This document shows, piece after piece, positions 1 to 13,792 of a stretch of 47,500 bases of DNA. A program made the position numbers and the translations under genes. The stretch comes from Saksenaea vasiformis B4078. Lineage: Eukaryota > Mucoromycota > Mucoromycetes > Mucorales > Saksenaeaceae. Under the pieces are notes generated by a model, which searched no databases, was not told the DNA's origin, and was given only the letters and a program-made list of their open reading frames with translations. Each line of letters begins with the position of its first letter. Positions within the stretch are counted from its first letter, which is position 1. The DNA lies in contig JNDT01002323.1 in assembly GCA_000697055.1 (NCBI GenBank), positions 1 to 47,500 of the forward strand, written 5' to 3'.

Positions 1-14
1 GTGTAAAATTTCTA

Positions 15-117
15 CAGATTTGCTAAAGATACGCCAGATTTCTTAGGAATACTTCAGTTTTGCCCGAGATACTTTAGATATGTCCAAGGCATTTTACGTT
101 TGTCCAAGATATTTTGA
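15..117. repeat. Degenerate ~21-bp tandem repeat
   Basis: About five imperfect units of 20-21 bp stand head to tail, starting at 15, 35, 55, 76 and 97. A rough consensus is CAGATTTGTCCAAGATACTT, and the last two units share the core TTTGTCCAAG or ATGTCCAAGG. The array may begin before the window, because the first 14 bases resemble the end of a unit. No coding frame is apparent. It lies 3' of the desaturase gene. Confidence 0.5.
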
Positions 118-341
118 AGATTGTTACAGATCGTTTCCCGTAGTGTTATTGGCGACTCCAAATGACTTGCGCCATACTATCGTGCCTGTGGGGAACCTTG
201 TGGATGAGTGAACTGTCGTAAATACCTCACACCTCGAATCTTTTTTTGCTCTCGTCTAGCTCCAGAAGACGAATATTAAACAAGATTATGAACTGGCATA
301 TGGAAAGAGTAGAAAGAGAGAAGAAAGTCAGCATATAACGT

Positions 342-374
342 AGAATGAAGCGAGAATGAAGCGAGAATGAAGCA
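342..374. repeat. 11-bp x3 tandem repeat
   Basis: Three units of AGAATGAAGCG (last base A in the third) run from 342 to 374 without interruption. The array lies about 140 bp downstream of the desaturase stop codon, so it may be in the 3' untranslated region. No function is evident. Confidence 0.7.
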
Positions 375-515
375 TGCGCATTGAAGAAAATGATGCTGAG
401 ATCGATTAATACTAATCTCCAAAGTGTCTTTGAGAGCCAAAAGTTTATAAGTAATCAAGTCGTATTTTGGATCAAGGAGCAAAAGTATAGATGGTGATTA
501 ATATATAAAGTTGAG

Positions 516-1901
516 TTAGCTGTTGTGCGATTGCAAAGACCGTTTATGAACCTCTGAATCTTTCAGTATACCAACGCGCAGACTTGTGAGGAGATTCCGA
601 GCACCGTTGGAGTGATTGTAGACACCACCATTAAAGGCCTTTGCCACATCTTTACCAATTGCTGCATGGATGTATTTCTCCCCTCCAGGATGATCCAGAT
701 TTTCAACGTCATAGAGCAGACCATCGATCAGAAGCCATTTCTTGCTATGCTTGTTGACCAAGTTTTGATCTACAAAATTTCGGCCCATTAGCAATCCGTT
801 TAATGCTCGCAACATACATTCTTCCATAGTGTAGACCGGCAAACAATCCAAGGAGGTACCAAACTTCAGCTGACGTTTCTTAGCAATCACTTTTGCCTCA
901 ACCATTTGCAGACGACCTTTTTCAATTTCATTGGACGGAAATACTTTGAGATCGTACGTTAGATGGATCCAGGACATCAACTTGATAAGCCATTTTGTAG
1001 GGTCCCATTGGTAAAATAATATAGCATTGCGGTAGTCTTGAGGAAATTCGTGATGAAAATTGTGATAGCCTTCGCCCATAGTGACAAGTGCTGTAAGCCA
1101 GTGGTCTTTAGGCGTGCGGACATTATCGTATGTTGTCTCGCCCAGGAAATGAGCCAGACTATTGACACAGAACGTTGCATGATGGACCAGCACCAGACGT
1201 AGAACACCGGCATAGAAGAAACCACCCCTGACGTCCCCCCAACCATAGCTGGCAACCCAAGTAGGAAAGATAAATCCCATGAGCAGTGCAAAATAAAGAT
1301 AGTACTTGTGCTGGAATTGAACGAGTGGGTCTTTTCGCAGGTCATCGGTATCTGCAAATCCAATACGTGACTTTGGTCGTTGGATCAGCATCCAGCCCAT
1401 ATGTGAAAAGAAGAAGCCGCGTGTGGCAGCATAAGGATCTTTGTCTGAATCTGTCCAACGATGATGTGCTCGGTGTCCTCGAGACCACCAGTGGATAGAA
1501 CCTTGGACAGCGCCACTACCGGCAAGACAACACAAGATTTGGAAAGGCCACCTTGCCTGATATGAATGATGTGCCCAGAGACGGTGATAGCCTAGATCAT
1601 GAATGAATTAAGTTGCTGATCCCTCCGCCCTTATCTGTGTACCTGCTGTGATACCAAGGCCTGTAATCAGATAATACACGAACGCCCACACAAACGTCTT
1701 TGTCTGCAACTCCGTCGTTACCATACCATAGACAGCGATCAAGGGCGTACTGATCAGCAAAATGGATTGAGGCCAGTTGATATGGCGATACCAGTTCTTC
1801 CATGTTGTTGGCTCATCGAATAATGGAGGCATTTTCTCAACCGGCCTAGGAAGTTGACGCGCCTCCGATCGCGTGTAGACCATCATTTCTGTTGTTGACA
1901 T
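516..1901 (-). CDS. OLE1: Delta-9 (stearoyl-CoA) fatty acid desaturase with C-terminal cytochrome b5
   Basis: Introduces the first double bond into palmitoyl- and stearoyl-CoA at the ER membrane, with electrons from its own fused cytochrome b5 domain. There are two exons, 1643-1901 and 516-1591, with a 51-nt GT-AG intron at 1592-1642, giving 444 aa, normal for fungal delta-9 desaturases. All three histidine boxes are visible: HRLWAH just after the intron, HRAHHRWTD, and HNFHH. Hydrophobic segments flank them. The C-terminal third has the cytochrome b5 heme motif HPGGEKYI, with a second histidine in YNHSNGA. The start ATG at 1901 opens MSTTEMMVY; an upstream in-frame ATG at 2027 would add 42 residues unlike the family. 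Its promoter must lie in the 0.4 kb before the VPS13 3' end. Function is confidently inferred from motifs; the intron falls two codons before histidine box 1. Confidence 0.95.
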
Positions 1902-2322
1902 GATGTGATGAAGGGATGATTCTTCTTTCAGAACATGTCTATTTAAAAAGATGATAGGATTACCAGTTGTTGGGCCGTGGGGAATTGGTTGGGGTGTTCC
2001 AATGCTGGGTAATAGGGTGCAAGACATAGGATTTCACTTAAACACTTCACCTTTTCCCATAGTCCAAATGGTCTGTACCTCTATGCACGCTCACATATAC
2101 CCCCTTTTTTTTTGTGCCAGTATCCCTGTAACTCTCTAACACTATTTGGTAAACCTCTTGGCTATACTACCTTACGATTCTTGCGATGATCAATCATCGC
2201 CTTGTGACGGTGTGTTTCATTCATTAAGTGGGATGATTTTTTTTAATCGATTGCGATCAAGGACGTTTGGGGAAAATCCCAACCTGAAAAAGGCTCTATT
2301 GTTTTACATGCACGCTATATGT
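1902..2322. other. Intergenic: desaturase promoter and VPS13 3' end
   Basis: 421 bp between two minus-strand genes. It must carry the VPS13 3' end and the desaturase upstream region. A short T-run (2104-2112) and CT-rich stretches are present. I see no conserved gene or clear regulatory motif. Confidence 0.6.
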
Positions 2323-5300
2323 CTAGTGAATTGCGGAAGCACGCTTCCTATTATACTGGCGCACTGTTTCTTCGATTTTGCTGTACAGCCAATCACGTTG
2401 TCTTCCGTTGGGAATGGGCACAAACTTGTGGGCCTTCTTTGCCAAGTGAATCATAATACCTGTAGATTGACGTTCTATTGTCACCATGTCGGGGAATGCT
2501 ACTTCCCATTCCGTTGCAAGTGGACGCATTCTTATAAGCATGATTCGTTCGGAAGTTATCATTACTATGCGATCAGCATGTTGCGCAGCGTAATGGGCAA
2601 CATAAACATCGTTAAAGTACGATCCCCCGCTTAGATCTTTTAGCCAGCAATTGCCCTGTGCTTCGGCAAGAGAATATGGCTGATATAAATTGTGTCAATA
2701 GCAAGTTATTATCCTACTCCGCGTACCTTCAAAAAGCCATCTTGACCAGTGAATCTTGGTGGCCGAATTCGTCCAATTTCATTGGTGTCATTCGATATGG
2801 TTTGATTACGGATATCTTCCGTTACATTACTTGCCAAATCAAAAACACCAACTACCGGTTTCGTAACGGCACTGTACGATGTCATTAGGCTCATCGCCCT
2901 AATGACGATTTGCTATACTTACCCTACAATTCCTTTTCCCATGCCAGTGATGAAACCACCTACTCCTTCCTTGCTTGCTCCTTCAATTGGCTGCGTCTGA
3001 TCCACATAAATATACAGGTTAAAAAATAAACTTGGTAAAAAAGAAATTGATGAGCCATACCACAAGACCAACTACGCCGCTTGCGAAACTATTAGCGAAG
3101 TTGTTCACCGCTCCAATATAACGCGGCCTATTTCGCATCATGTTCATTCTTCGACGGTTCTGGTATTCTCGATCCATTGTTGCTGCCGAAAGTCCTTTGC
3201 TGATACTTCCAGTGAATTTCGAGAAGCTGTCTGTGACACCATAAACGCTCTTAGATAAGAAACCACCAAATCCCTATACTAGCGTTAAGTCCCAAACATG
3301 ACAATCTGCTTCAGTATACTGACTCTTATGAATCCAACACCGAGGTCCTGTGGGCGATCTTCCATAATGAATCCCTGCCATGGCTCATAAATTAATTCTC
3401 CAACTCCAGAACTCAAGTTCATGAACAATCCGACTATGAGACATAACTTTAGTATTCATTTTAGTTCTACTCACAGCTAGCTTACCAGGATTTCCTAGGA
3501 AGTCTGCCGATCCGAGCATCTTGTACGCTTGTCCCAACGCCTGGTCACCATAGTGAAGGTAAATGCGCTCAGCCAGATCAGACCCACTTGCTCTAAGGTT
3601 CTCCACTGCCAGTGCATTAAATTTCATCGATGCATCCTATTGCTCACTGCATAAGAATAGCGATTCAGACCATATAAACTTTCTCACCTCAATATTTCCA
3701 ATAGCCATTGTCAGAATGTTGATGAAGAAATTCAATGCTAAGGCTCCTTGATTTCTACAAGTGATGGTGCGCATTAGTCGGTTAGAGTTAGTTTTCCCAG
3801 TAGTCACCTTTGATCTAAGAAATCCAGTTCGTTAGTTCTCAGGAAAGAGAAGTGGAACCGTATAGGCTGTATATTGAACACTTCGAAAAATAGGAATGCT
3901 TCATCTTCTTGTACTTTGACATCAGGAACGTCAAGGGTATACTCCCACGTTTGCCTGCGTCAGAAGAACCAATAAGCATGGCACCCCTCTTTCCCTCCAT
4001 AAAGTTGCTACTACTACTTACTTAATGACTGTGGGTGGATTCCAACCAGCAATGTCAAAACGCATAAAGTCCAGAATACGGCAAATAAAGCTTTCATCTA
4101 ACTCGACACTGATCTCCTGAAGTAGAACAGAGAAGTACTTGAAGTACAGTACACCGTGTGCTAGAAATGACATGAGTTAATTAAGAGCAATCCAATTTAG
4201 TGAAATATCTTACAGTCATCCTTCACTCGATCCAGTGCAAGTTGAAACGTTGGAAGAATATCTTGTCCTGGTTCCCTCGTTACGCGTGTAGGAAACAATA
4301 ACAAGGGAAAGCGAGACCCATAAATCTGATTGTCAATCTAGTTTGGGTACCATTATAATTAAATTGCATACAATAAATCAGTTATGAGTACCTGAACCCA
4401 CTGTATCTTCCATCGCAACGACTGATACAAGTTGGAATCTTTAATATTCACATCAAATCCACGGAACGTAGCATATGCTATTTCCTATTAGTAGAAATGT
4501 CAGAAAAACTAGACATCATCACAAAAACTCTTTGTACCTGCAAACTTTGGTCAATTACTGAAATGCCAATTTGGGATAATTGAAGATGGAAGACAAAATT
4601 AAAGATAGTCTTGACATTAACCGCCTCAAACCCTTCCTGTGTAAGGGTATCACTCGAAGAAGAGGAACCGGATGACCGCGGTGTGGTCTCTCTAAAGTAG
4701 CTCTCTGATTTCTTGAACGGTGTTAAATTGACAACTTGACAATTGCCTCTCGTCTTAACGTCGATGGACGTGATCACTTGTCTTCCCTGTCTTCCCTGTA
4801 AAGCAGGATTCAGTAAAAACCTACATCACTGGTATCACGATAACGTTACCGTATGTCGGAAAGGAAGCTGGCTGCCAATTTCTTGTAAACTGATTGAGCG
4901 TTCTCGTCCGTAAGCGTTCAGAATAAGCTTCTTTTCCTTCAAAGCGGGCATATCCCATGCGTAGGGTACAGACTGATGTGCTAAAAGCTTGTACCGTCTC
5001 GACTTATTTGTGCGGCTCCTGGCATCACTGTAGCCATCACTTGATATAGAGAGATCCTATGTGTGGCAAAATTTAACGGGCTGTGGAGATAGTGTTTGAC
5101 ACTACCTCTTGATAAAATGTCATATCCTCATCTGTCTGATTCACCAGAAGATACGGCCATTTGTCATCCTTCTCTTTTGACAAGATGATAAATACAGTGG
5201 CATCTTCCAAAATAGTTGTAACACGCATAAGGACCACTGTCATTCCATCTGCAGATTCGAGACGAACGTACGATCTGCCAATCTCCTCGATGCTGAACGG

Positions 5301-8300
5301 TGCGGACCTGTTCGCAGACACACCCACCGTGAGTTAAATTTTTTGTAAATCGATGTCGCTAGTTCTTACCATGTGTTATCGATACCAGGAAGTTTGATGC
5401 TAAGTTGCTTTTCAGCGTTTCGACGAAGATAGTAGAGGGGAACCCTTTCTTTCGATTCTAATTCATGGTCTACTCTAGAACCCGGTTCGCGGTATCGGAT
5501 ATAAGAATCCAATTGGTTGCTTAAGACAAATCGAGGTGTGATAGTTACAATGTTTGTCATCTGGAAATTATGATATTAATTGCTGATTCTAGCCTCCCAA
5601 TTAGCACATATTACCTGTGCTTGTCCTTCTTGCACGCTGACGCCTACATGAATTTCCTCCTGCGTCTCAGGAGTTGGGATCGCCACGCCATAAGCACTTC
5701 CCACCGCTTCGAAGCTGAGAGGCTAGAGGTATGGTTAGTCTATACGTTAGTGCTAAAGCGATTACCTGACTCCATTCAGACCCGGACACTTGAATCACAG
5801 ATCGATTGCTGTTAGAGCGCCTTTGGTATGAATACATAAATGGTTCCGGCTACAATACGCGTTGATTGATTAAAATCCACGCGTGCGTAAATAATGTTCT
5901 TACTTTTGCCGCAGCATGACACACAGACGCCTCAGGCGCTCCTGAGAACATGGCGCTTTTCCACATATGTTTCTCCTTGAAAGCGATCGTTCGGCCGGTC
6001 TTGTTGATCACAACATAAGGGCTGTAAATGCTGTATCTGTATGCACCTCCGGAATTGGGTATTTCTCTGAACTACAGTAAGCCACCTCCGTTTCTGTGCG
6101 CTTTGATACTTACACCTTGCTAATTCCCAGCTTTAGAGGTACGTTATTACGGTCTACAACCCTCAGCGTATCATCGGTCTTCAATTTGTCAGGACTCCTT
6201 GTATCGATAATAGAGAATTCACTAGCGCTATAGGCTAAAAATAACTAGTGAATACATATTATATCTTGCACACGTACACCTACCGCTATCAACAGTTGCC
6301 ACCTTCAAGAGTAAAAGATTTCCATTTTCGACGACGTGAAGTGGTGTTGTTCCGCCTTTTCGCAAAAAGGAGCTAAAATCTCGACAGGTAGTTCGGTTCA
6401 TAATCTGGAAGTTGATATCATAAGGAAGGAGATTTTCGATTTCAAGAGGAGCACTGAAGTGGACTGTCATGACTGGGTAACGGCTAGTGGCAAACATATC
6501 GATTAGCAAAGAGTTGGTACAGATAGACTTAACCCATACTCCGAGTTCTTCTTTTCAAAATGGACATATGTTTGGAAAATGAAGGGTATCGTATCTTCTC
6601 CTTCCGCGTCACATTTAACTACTGTTGATTCGCCCTGAAGTTTCAGAAGTTCTTTCCAGTACAGAGGTTTTGCTGCCCATTTGTAGCCAAATCCAGCTAT
6701 AGAGTAACTTTAAATATCACGCATGCAATGATCCATGCTCCTCGTTTACCATCAGGACGGATACTGAATTGCCTGTAGTAGGCAGCCTCGATGGCCAAAG
6801 AGTAATCACCACCAGGTGCTAAAACAAGATGTTAATTTTTGCACAGTCCTTACTTATCAGTGATATACCAATTTTTTTAGGCTGTCCATCCACGTTCCCG
6901 CTGCTGTCAAGAATAAGTAGTTCGATAGGAAGTAGTGTTCGGTTGACGATTAATACTGTCGATCGGATCGTCACCACCTTGACATTATCAATAAGTTTTA
7001 CTTCAAACACAACACGATGGTTGATATTCATGACACTTGGTTCTAGTAAGTACATATGTTCGCCTTCAATGTCTACAGAGACATTCCGAAGGCTCTGCCA
7101 ACCTGCTCCTTCCAGTTGAAGGTTGAGCAAATTTGTACTTGACGTGGTTGTCTACGATCCAATAAGTATTGGCCATTGTTGTAAGGGTTTACCTCTCGTT
7201 GCTTTCGCCAATCTTCGAACCACCATGGCATCTCTTCGCCATCCTGTAATTGCACAACCTGTGTCTCTTGCCCTGGCTTCCTTTCTGTACTCCACAAATG
7301 GACCTTGTATCCTGTACGGTTTCGAATTCGGTAAGGGGCAATCGTGCCACGTTCGCCACTGTAGACGAGCTAAAGAGAAGCAGCGATGAATAAAGTACCA
7401 ACGATCACTTTAATATTACCGCTCGCTGTTTATCCCACATATGCAACGTGGTCAAGGCGCTCTCGACAAACGTATGCGTTATATTGACGTTGAGAGCTGA
7501 ATCTGATGACAGATTCACCTGTATTGGTTCGTCGCGATTCGCGCTATTTCTGGATAGAGCTAACTTGAAGTCCCATGGTTCAACTAGTGGTTCCCAATGA
7601 GAGTTTTTGATGTTGAAGTAGTTCACATATGTCGAGAATGATACACTAGCAGCAAGCTGAAATACATTCATTTGGTTAATAAGAAATTACGCCTCTTTGA
7701 TATTACCGATCGCGACCAGTCCACAACGTCAACGTGGAATGGCTTAAGGTACATGTCCACCATAGGCATTTCATGTATTTCCTCTATCAAAATGATCTGA
7801 ACACCTTGGAATACAGCGCGAAGCTATAAGAAGTCGGTTAGAACCTTGGCGAACTTCCGTCTCATTCTTAATTACCGATTCCCTGGATAATGCGGTTTCG
7901 ATGCGGCTTTTTACTTGAGTTGACGAAGGCATCAGTTTTTGTGCGTAAGCTACACTCGTAGGCGATGATGGCGTTTCTGAATTGACGCTCGTGTTGTAAA
8001 GTTCGTATGCTTTGTTGAAAATGTCTGTAATAAGGATGGCGTCCCGGTATGAAAGCCGTAGCACAAGCGAATCCACGTCTACTTGCAGTTCTGTCAAGTT
8101 CTCCCCTTTTTCATCCATTTCGTTGTTATTCATCGAGATCGTTACGTCAAACGTTTGAATAAATCGTAGTGTGGATGTCTTTCGTATATCCATACGACAC
8201 AGAAACATTCCCATTTGCCGGACTACCAAAGCAACAACACCCTGTCGTGAAATCATGACATTTTCTGCGGACAACACAACTGCCTCTGATTCTTCCGAAT

Positions 8301-11300
8301 CAGGATTTGCCAACAGAATAAATTCCGCGTTGATGATATTTAGCCGATAAGATAGATCTAATCCGCCTTCATTTTGACTACTTGAATTTGTTGGGGTGCC
8401 CTGTTTGGCATCTTGAGAACCCTTTCGTGGTGGTAGGGGAGGTGCTAGTGCTGGTGCTGATGTAAACGCGCTCATAAAGAAATCCCGCAGCATAAATGCA
8501 TGATCCAGCGATAAGATAACCTTTGGATCTTTGATTGTCATCTGCACAATGCCGTGACGCGAAGGATCGGGAGAATTAATATCCATCTGCATTTCGAATT
8601 GATGGCCGTCTTCGATCGCAGGCATAATCTCCTTGAATTTGCTCTTGATATTCTTTCGTGTATCATCTACCGTGAGGGATCTCACCTGTAAAAATACATT
8701 GATTCGATCGTCCTTAGATACATCGCAGCTGATATTCGTGTCGTTTAGTGCTATACAGGCTAAATTATCGAGCGACGTAGGATCACTGCTGCCTTTTTCT
8801 GCTTTGTATAACTCTAAGGCGATCATTTGCGAAGCAAGAGCAATTCGCACTTTCTGTAGCTGTGCCGCTCGGTCCATTTGTTCACTTGGAGGCACCTTAT
8901 CCTTTTCCAGACTTTCCACCTGAGACGTCATTGTTTTTTTAGCATATTCTGTCTTCTCCGTTGTTGGAGATGGAACATGATCAGAGCCTTCCATGCCAGA
9001 GAATATCCTTGACATGACATTTGTGATATCCATTAAGAATGTATACTGACGTTCAGTAAGGCGAAGAGATATATCAGGAAGTACGCCACGGATATCAACG
9101 TCTGGCCTTGTTGCAGATCCTTCATGGACGCTCTTAATATCGAATCTCAAGTCCGTATCGTCGAGAATAGGCAACGTTTGCAGGAAAAGCTTGTCCTCCC
9201 CTGGCAGTTCGATGTAAAATCTCGAAGTCAAATTGATGGCTCGAAGACCAGCCTCGATAGTATTAATAGTGCACCCATCGCTTTCCTTAATAAAGGAGTT
9301 GGAAGCCCAAATTTCACCCAAATGCGCAGTAACAACATCTTGCGGATGCTTATGCATCTCCGGAAATAAAACCACAGGTGTCTTGATAACAATGTCGAAT
9401 TGCAATTTAGTAGCTGCCTCTTGCAATTGCTGGGCTGACATCAGTGCTGCTTGCCGTGCTCTGTCGTAGATAGATTTCATTTCAGCAAACTTACTGAGAT
9501 AGTCAAGAAATTGCTGCACGGGTCGTTCTCGGAAAGTGAATTGTGCAGATCCCATCCGCAGAAACAACGATTGGTCATATCCAGGATACTCAAAACCGCC
9601 ATCATTGATAAATGATTCGAATCGCAGGTCAATCAACTCCTCGCCTTGGATAGTTAACAACCTATTGTTATAAGGCTTGGTTTGAGTTGAAATCGGATTT
9701 GAGGGACTTAAGTCGTCGGTCAGGGTGAAGTTTGCGAATTTCGCTGTAAGTTGGGTCTTGCCGTCTCTGAGCAGAATGGACATATCTCCATGGGATAATT
9801 CCCCTGTGGCAAGTCTAATTCCATCATTGTTTAAGATAAAATTGACACTGTCAAGGAAAAGTCGAACTTGGATACTGTTAGGCTTCTTCGGCGGTGGATG
9901 CTTGACGACAATAGAAGACTGTCGGCGGGGCTTCGAGTCTGAGAAAGAGAATCGCTTTCTGGCTGTCTCTGACAACTGTACGTCTTCATTTTCCACAAAG
10001 GTATCCAGCACAAAGTTGTACAAAGTCAGCACCGAGCTCCGTGTGACAAAAAAGTTTAACGTCGAGAGAGTGACTTTAGCTGTCTGATCAATGGATTTGT
10101 GTTTCTCCATATACTCAGGACTCGAAGGATCAACTCGCATGTACTCGACATTCACAAGGTCTTTTGCATCTGTATCACGATCTTCTTCTAGGAGTTGATG
10201 GTTATCCCGACCAGACGTTACCAGATATCGAAATTCGTTCCCATGCTTCATACGATCCGTCACACGCAGGGATGAGAGCGACAAGTTTATAAACATGTCA
10301 TATGGTCTCTGAGAATAGTCGAGCGATAGACTTTCGAGTGCTAGCTCACATAGGAGCGCCTCTGCAGAAATGTCGGAGGGACTAGACTGACTCTTTGCCT
10401 TCGACACATTTGCTAACACCTTATCTATCTTGAAGCTTAATTCGAATATTTTTTGACCGACATCAGAATGACCATCTGTCGTGGATTTGCTCATGACAGA
10501 GCTCCGTTGAGTGGATGTCGGTTCAGTGTTCAAAATTGAGGTTGATTCTGTTGCTTCATCGTCACTCGCGCTCTGTTCGCTATTGCTATCTATAAGAAGG
10601 TCTTGACTCGATTGTTTCCAGAGCAGCGATTTTCGAAAACTGTCTCTTCTCTGCGCTATCATCGCTTCTTGCTCCTCTGATGCTGCAAACTCACTTATCT
10701 TCTTTCCAGAATCATTCAACAGACCTGATTGCTCTATCAATCGAGGGATCTGCATAATGATACGATACTTTGTATCGGAAAAATTGACACCTAGTAGCGG
10801 AAGATGGCCAGATACCCTGAATTTCGCAAGTTCTGTCGATTTGCGAATAATACACATTTCCGCCAAGAACGTCAAGTCAATTCGATCCACGAGATGTAGA
10901 TAGTTATTTTCCTTCTTAGGATGACGAACTTGAGTCAGACACCTCTCCACGGAGTCGCCAACCAGAATCTTTGTCTGAGTTAAATGAACAGTGAATTTGT
11001 CGTACATCAGCGATCGCAGATTAATATAGTCTTCGCTCGTGTAGTCTGCATTCCGCTTTGTTTTCATCTGATTAACAGCATCCGGCGGCGCCAGCTTGCT
11101 CTCGATATTGATGTGACCAGCATCCAACACTATACCACGAGAGCTCTTCGTCGTACAACTATCGTAAAAGAAATATTAGATACACGGTCACTCTGGATTG
11201 CTACATACTCTTCAGGTATTACAATTACAGGTGCATCCATGTCTACACGTAGGTCAAGTGTAGTATGATGTTCCAAAGCAAATTCGAAGCTTGAACGCGT

Positions 11301-13792
11301 TTGCTTTTTGAAATCTTCGAGAGTATCACCCGCAACTTCGATTAGCGCATTGACACTGTCAGCACTTGTCTCTGGAGGTCGGAAAAAGTCCAATATCTCG
11401 CGAATAATTACCGGGTTGTACACAATGTCGATATTTCGCATGACTAGAGCGATCGCATTATCAGCGCGGCCATCCAGCGGTTTATATTCGAATATGACAG
11501 AGAAAAATGGATTCTGCATATTCGAATAATTGAAGGCCGGTTGGTCAACCTTGGATTGCCTTCTACTAGCGTCCTCCTTCTGCTTGACACCAATTAGCTG
11601 ACGGTACTGGGAATTTTTCGTGACACCGTCGTAGAGTCTCAAGTCACCAAGAGCTGCGGTTGCTTTCAAGGATTCAACATATTTTACTACTCCGAGCATA
11701 ACTGTGTCGAACACAAGTGATACAAGCTCTACTGGACGATCTGAATGTGGATCCCTTCGTATCGTAAACGATCCTTTGTTAAGCGTCGTTCTTAAGTTGA
11801 GAAATATTGTCTATCGGTGTACCGTTGCCGTGTTATTATTCCACACATCCTTACTTGATTATTAAAGTTGCTTACGTTCTTTGGGAACTCGATGGACTGA
11901 GCTACTGCGGCTTTATCTTCATCATACTCAATCGCATCATAAAACTCTTGCTTTTGCTCTTCTGTGATCACCAAACTTTGATCTTCCTAGATACGGATGT
12001 AAATCCTGTCAGTAGGTTAATTCAAATCTATCGAACATTACCCTTTCATCTGCCGTTGGCGGCGCAGTTCCGTACCACCATGAACTAAGCCAGCTATTTG
12101 TTCCAGCAGCTTTGGAAGCTTCTTCCCTTCTACGTTTCTCCTCAGCAGCTATGTGTAACGAGATAGGTAAGCACTTTTAGGATCACAATGTTAGTATAAG
12201 TACCTATAATTGCTTTTTCGCGTCTTAGGCGACTTCTTGACATGCTCCGATAAAAGCGAATATCTTCATAGCTTAATTTTCGTTCCAACGCAGCCAGAGT
12301 AGCCGCTTGTTCTGGCGTTTCTCGACCAAGCTTTTGTGCGACATAGCAATCCAAATATGCCAAGCGATCATCGCGACGTTCCTTAAAATGGTCCCATGTC
12401 CACTGTCTATTTCGTTCTTGAATCTCATTCAGTACGGCTTTTCCAGCAAACTTGAAGAATTCACGAGGATTGGATCGCGGTGTCATGTGACTAGGCGGAT
12501 GAAGGCCTTGATACTATAGTAGCGACTGAGCATTCTGCAGTGATATCAAAGCAATTTACTTTTTGTTTTTTCAAATACGAATGAAACAGATCAATCATCA
12601 GGATAGCGTCACGATATTGTTCGTCATCCACCATAAAAGAAAGCTCATCAAACAGCAATGTAGTATCGATTTTCGGTATATCATCGCCAAATTTTTTGTT
12701 GAGTTTGACCTACAGCACAGATTAGTATCCTCATCTGTTTCTCGTCTCGCACCTTTCCAGTGCCTGACACCGGCTTCAGGATGTATTGATGCTCCGATGG
12801 AATGTTCGATTTTGTCGCAATCTACATCTAATGAGTTAGGGGAAGTTTGGCTCGTGTACGTCTCACCAGTTCCCGAAACGTTTTAAAGGATGTTTCTTCG
12901 TTCAATTGGGCCAACGAACGAGAGTTCGTATTCCAATACACAGATAGAGATTCGAGGGTTGCAAGCTTTATGCGAAAAGGATGGTTAAAATGGACCACTG
13001 AAATTACGACGCTTGCTCCCTCTTACCTTATGGATTGTGTTTGCGGCTTCGCTAATTGTCTGCGGCACCCAGTTCTCGTCGGTAGAGATAGCTGAAAGTT
13101 CGCTTAATGTAATTCCAGCAGAAAACCGGTGACCGGGAGATGAGATATCGTCTTCGTAGCGCACATGGATATTGGTGATCGAAAATTGAAGATTGTTGAG
13201 GATCTTTGTCACTAATTGATTCACAAAAGTTTCGTTTTTCGCATCCTCTGCTGCATCATGATGTTCCGTCTGATTGATCAGCTCCGCGTTGGCCAGCTGG
13301 CGCATTTTTGCTTCGTATCTTCTTTCCTCAATTTCTTCCGCAGTCATCTAGGGGTCCATTAGATAATATCAGCACATCTCGCATAAATTACCGTTGATTC
13401 ATTTCGCGGAACCGCAAGCACATAGACGTCTCGAATATCCACTTTGACAGGACTGCCTTTCAAGTTCGACCATGGTATGTTCAACGTTAACTCTCCCAAG
13501 TACCCTAAGTTCATGGTTAATCTTTGACGTAATGCTCGTAGCTAGAATTTTTTCTTTTACCTTCTAATACGTCTACCGGAAGATCTAACTTGTCGAGAGC
13601 TTCACGTTTTAGTTTGAGATTTCGTAACACGACCTCGCCTAATTACGAGACGTCAATGAGCCGAGAATACATTATGCACTGTCGAGAAAGATTACCTGAC
13701 CATATTCCAATCTGAAGCTGATTGTAGTTCAGGTTCGAAACATAGGCACCCAATACCCTGTTGAGAAGATTGGATACAAGCGTCTCAAGCAT
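2323..13792 (-). CDS. VPS13: VPS13-family bridge-like lipid transfer protein
   Basis: Giant rod-like protein that moves phospholipids between organelles at membrane contact sites. The start ATG (13792) opens [18 protein letters not shown], the chorein signature. The first exons splice cleanly: 13696-13792, 13561-13638, 13392-13504, 13027-13347, joining [31 protein letters not shown] and the conserved NIHVRYEDD. Later landmarks are [17 protein letters not shown] (~12450), a single ~3.25-kb exon at 7876-11129 (helical-repeat lipid groove), VAB-type segments at ~4-7.7 kb, the C-terminal [15 protein letters not shown] (~2850) and a PH-like tail with [18 protein letters not shown]. The stop TAG is at 2323-2325. 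Many 45-70 nt introns interrupt the 3' half; I did not resolve each one, so exact length is unstated (family members are about 3,100 aa). Most plus-strand frames across it are antisense shadows. Divergent from SET2, 1.9 kb away. Confidence 0.95.

Noticed and set aside
7123..7389. Plus-strand frame within VPS13 region
   Set aside because: Opposite strand of a VPS13 exon; no independent support.
9725..10087. 120-codon plus-strand frame inside VPS13
   Set aside because: Antisense of the 3.25-kb VPS13 exon with no start context or domain.
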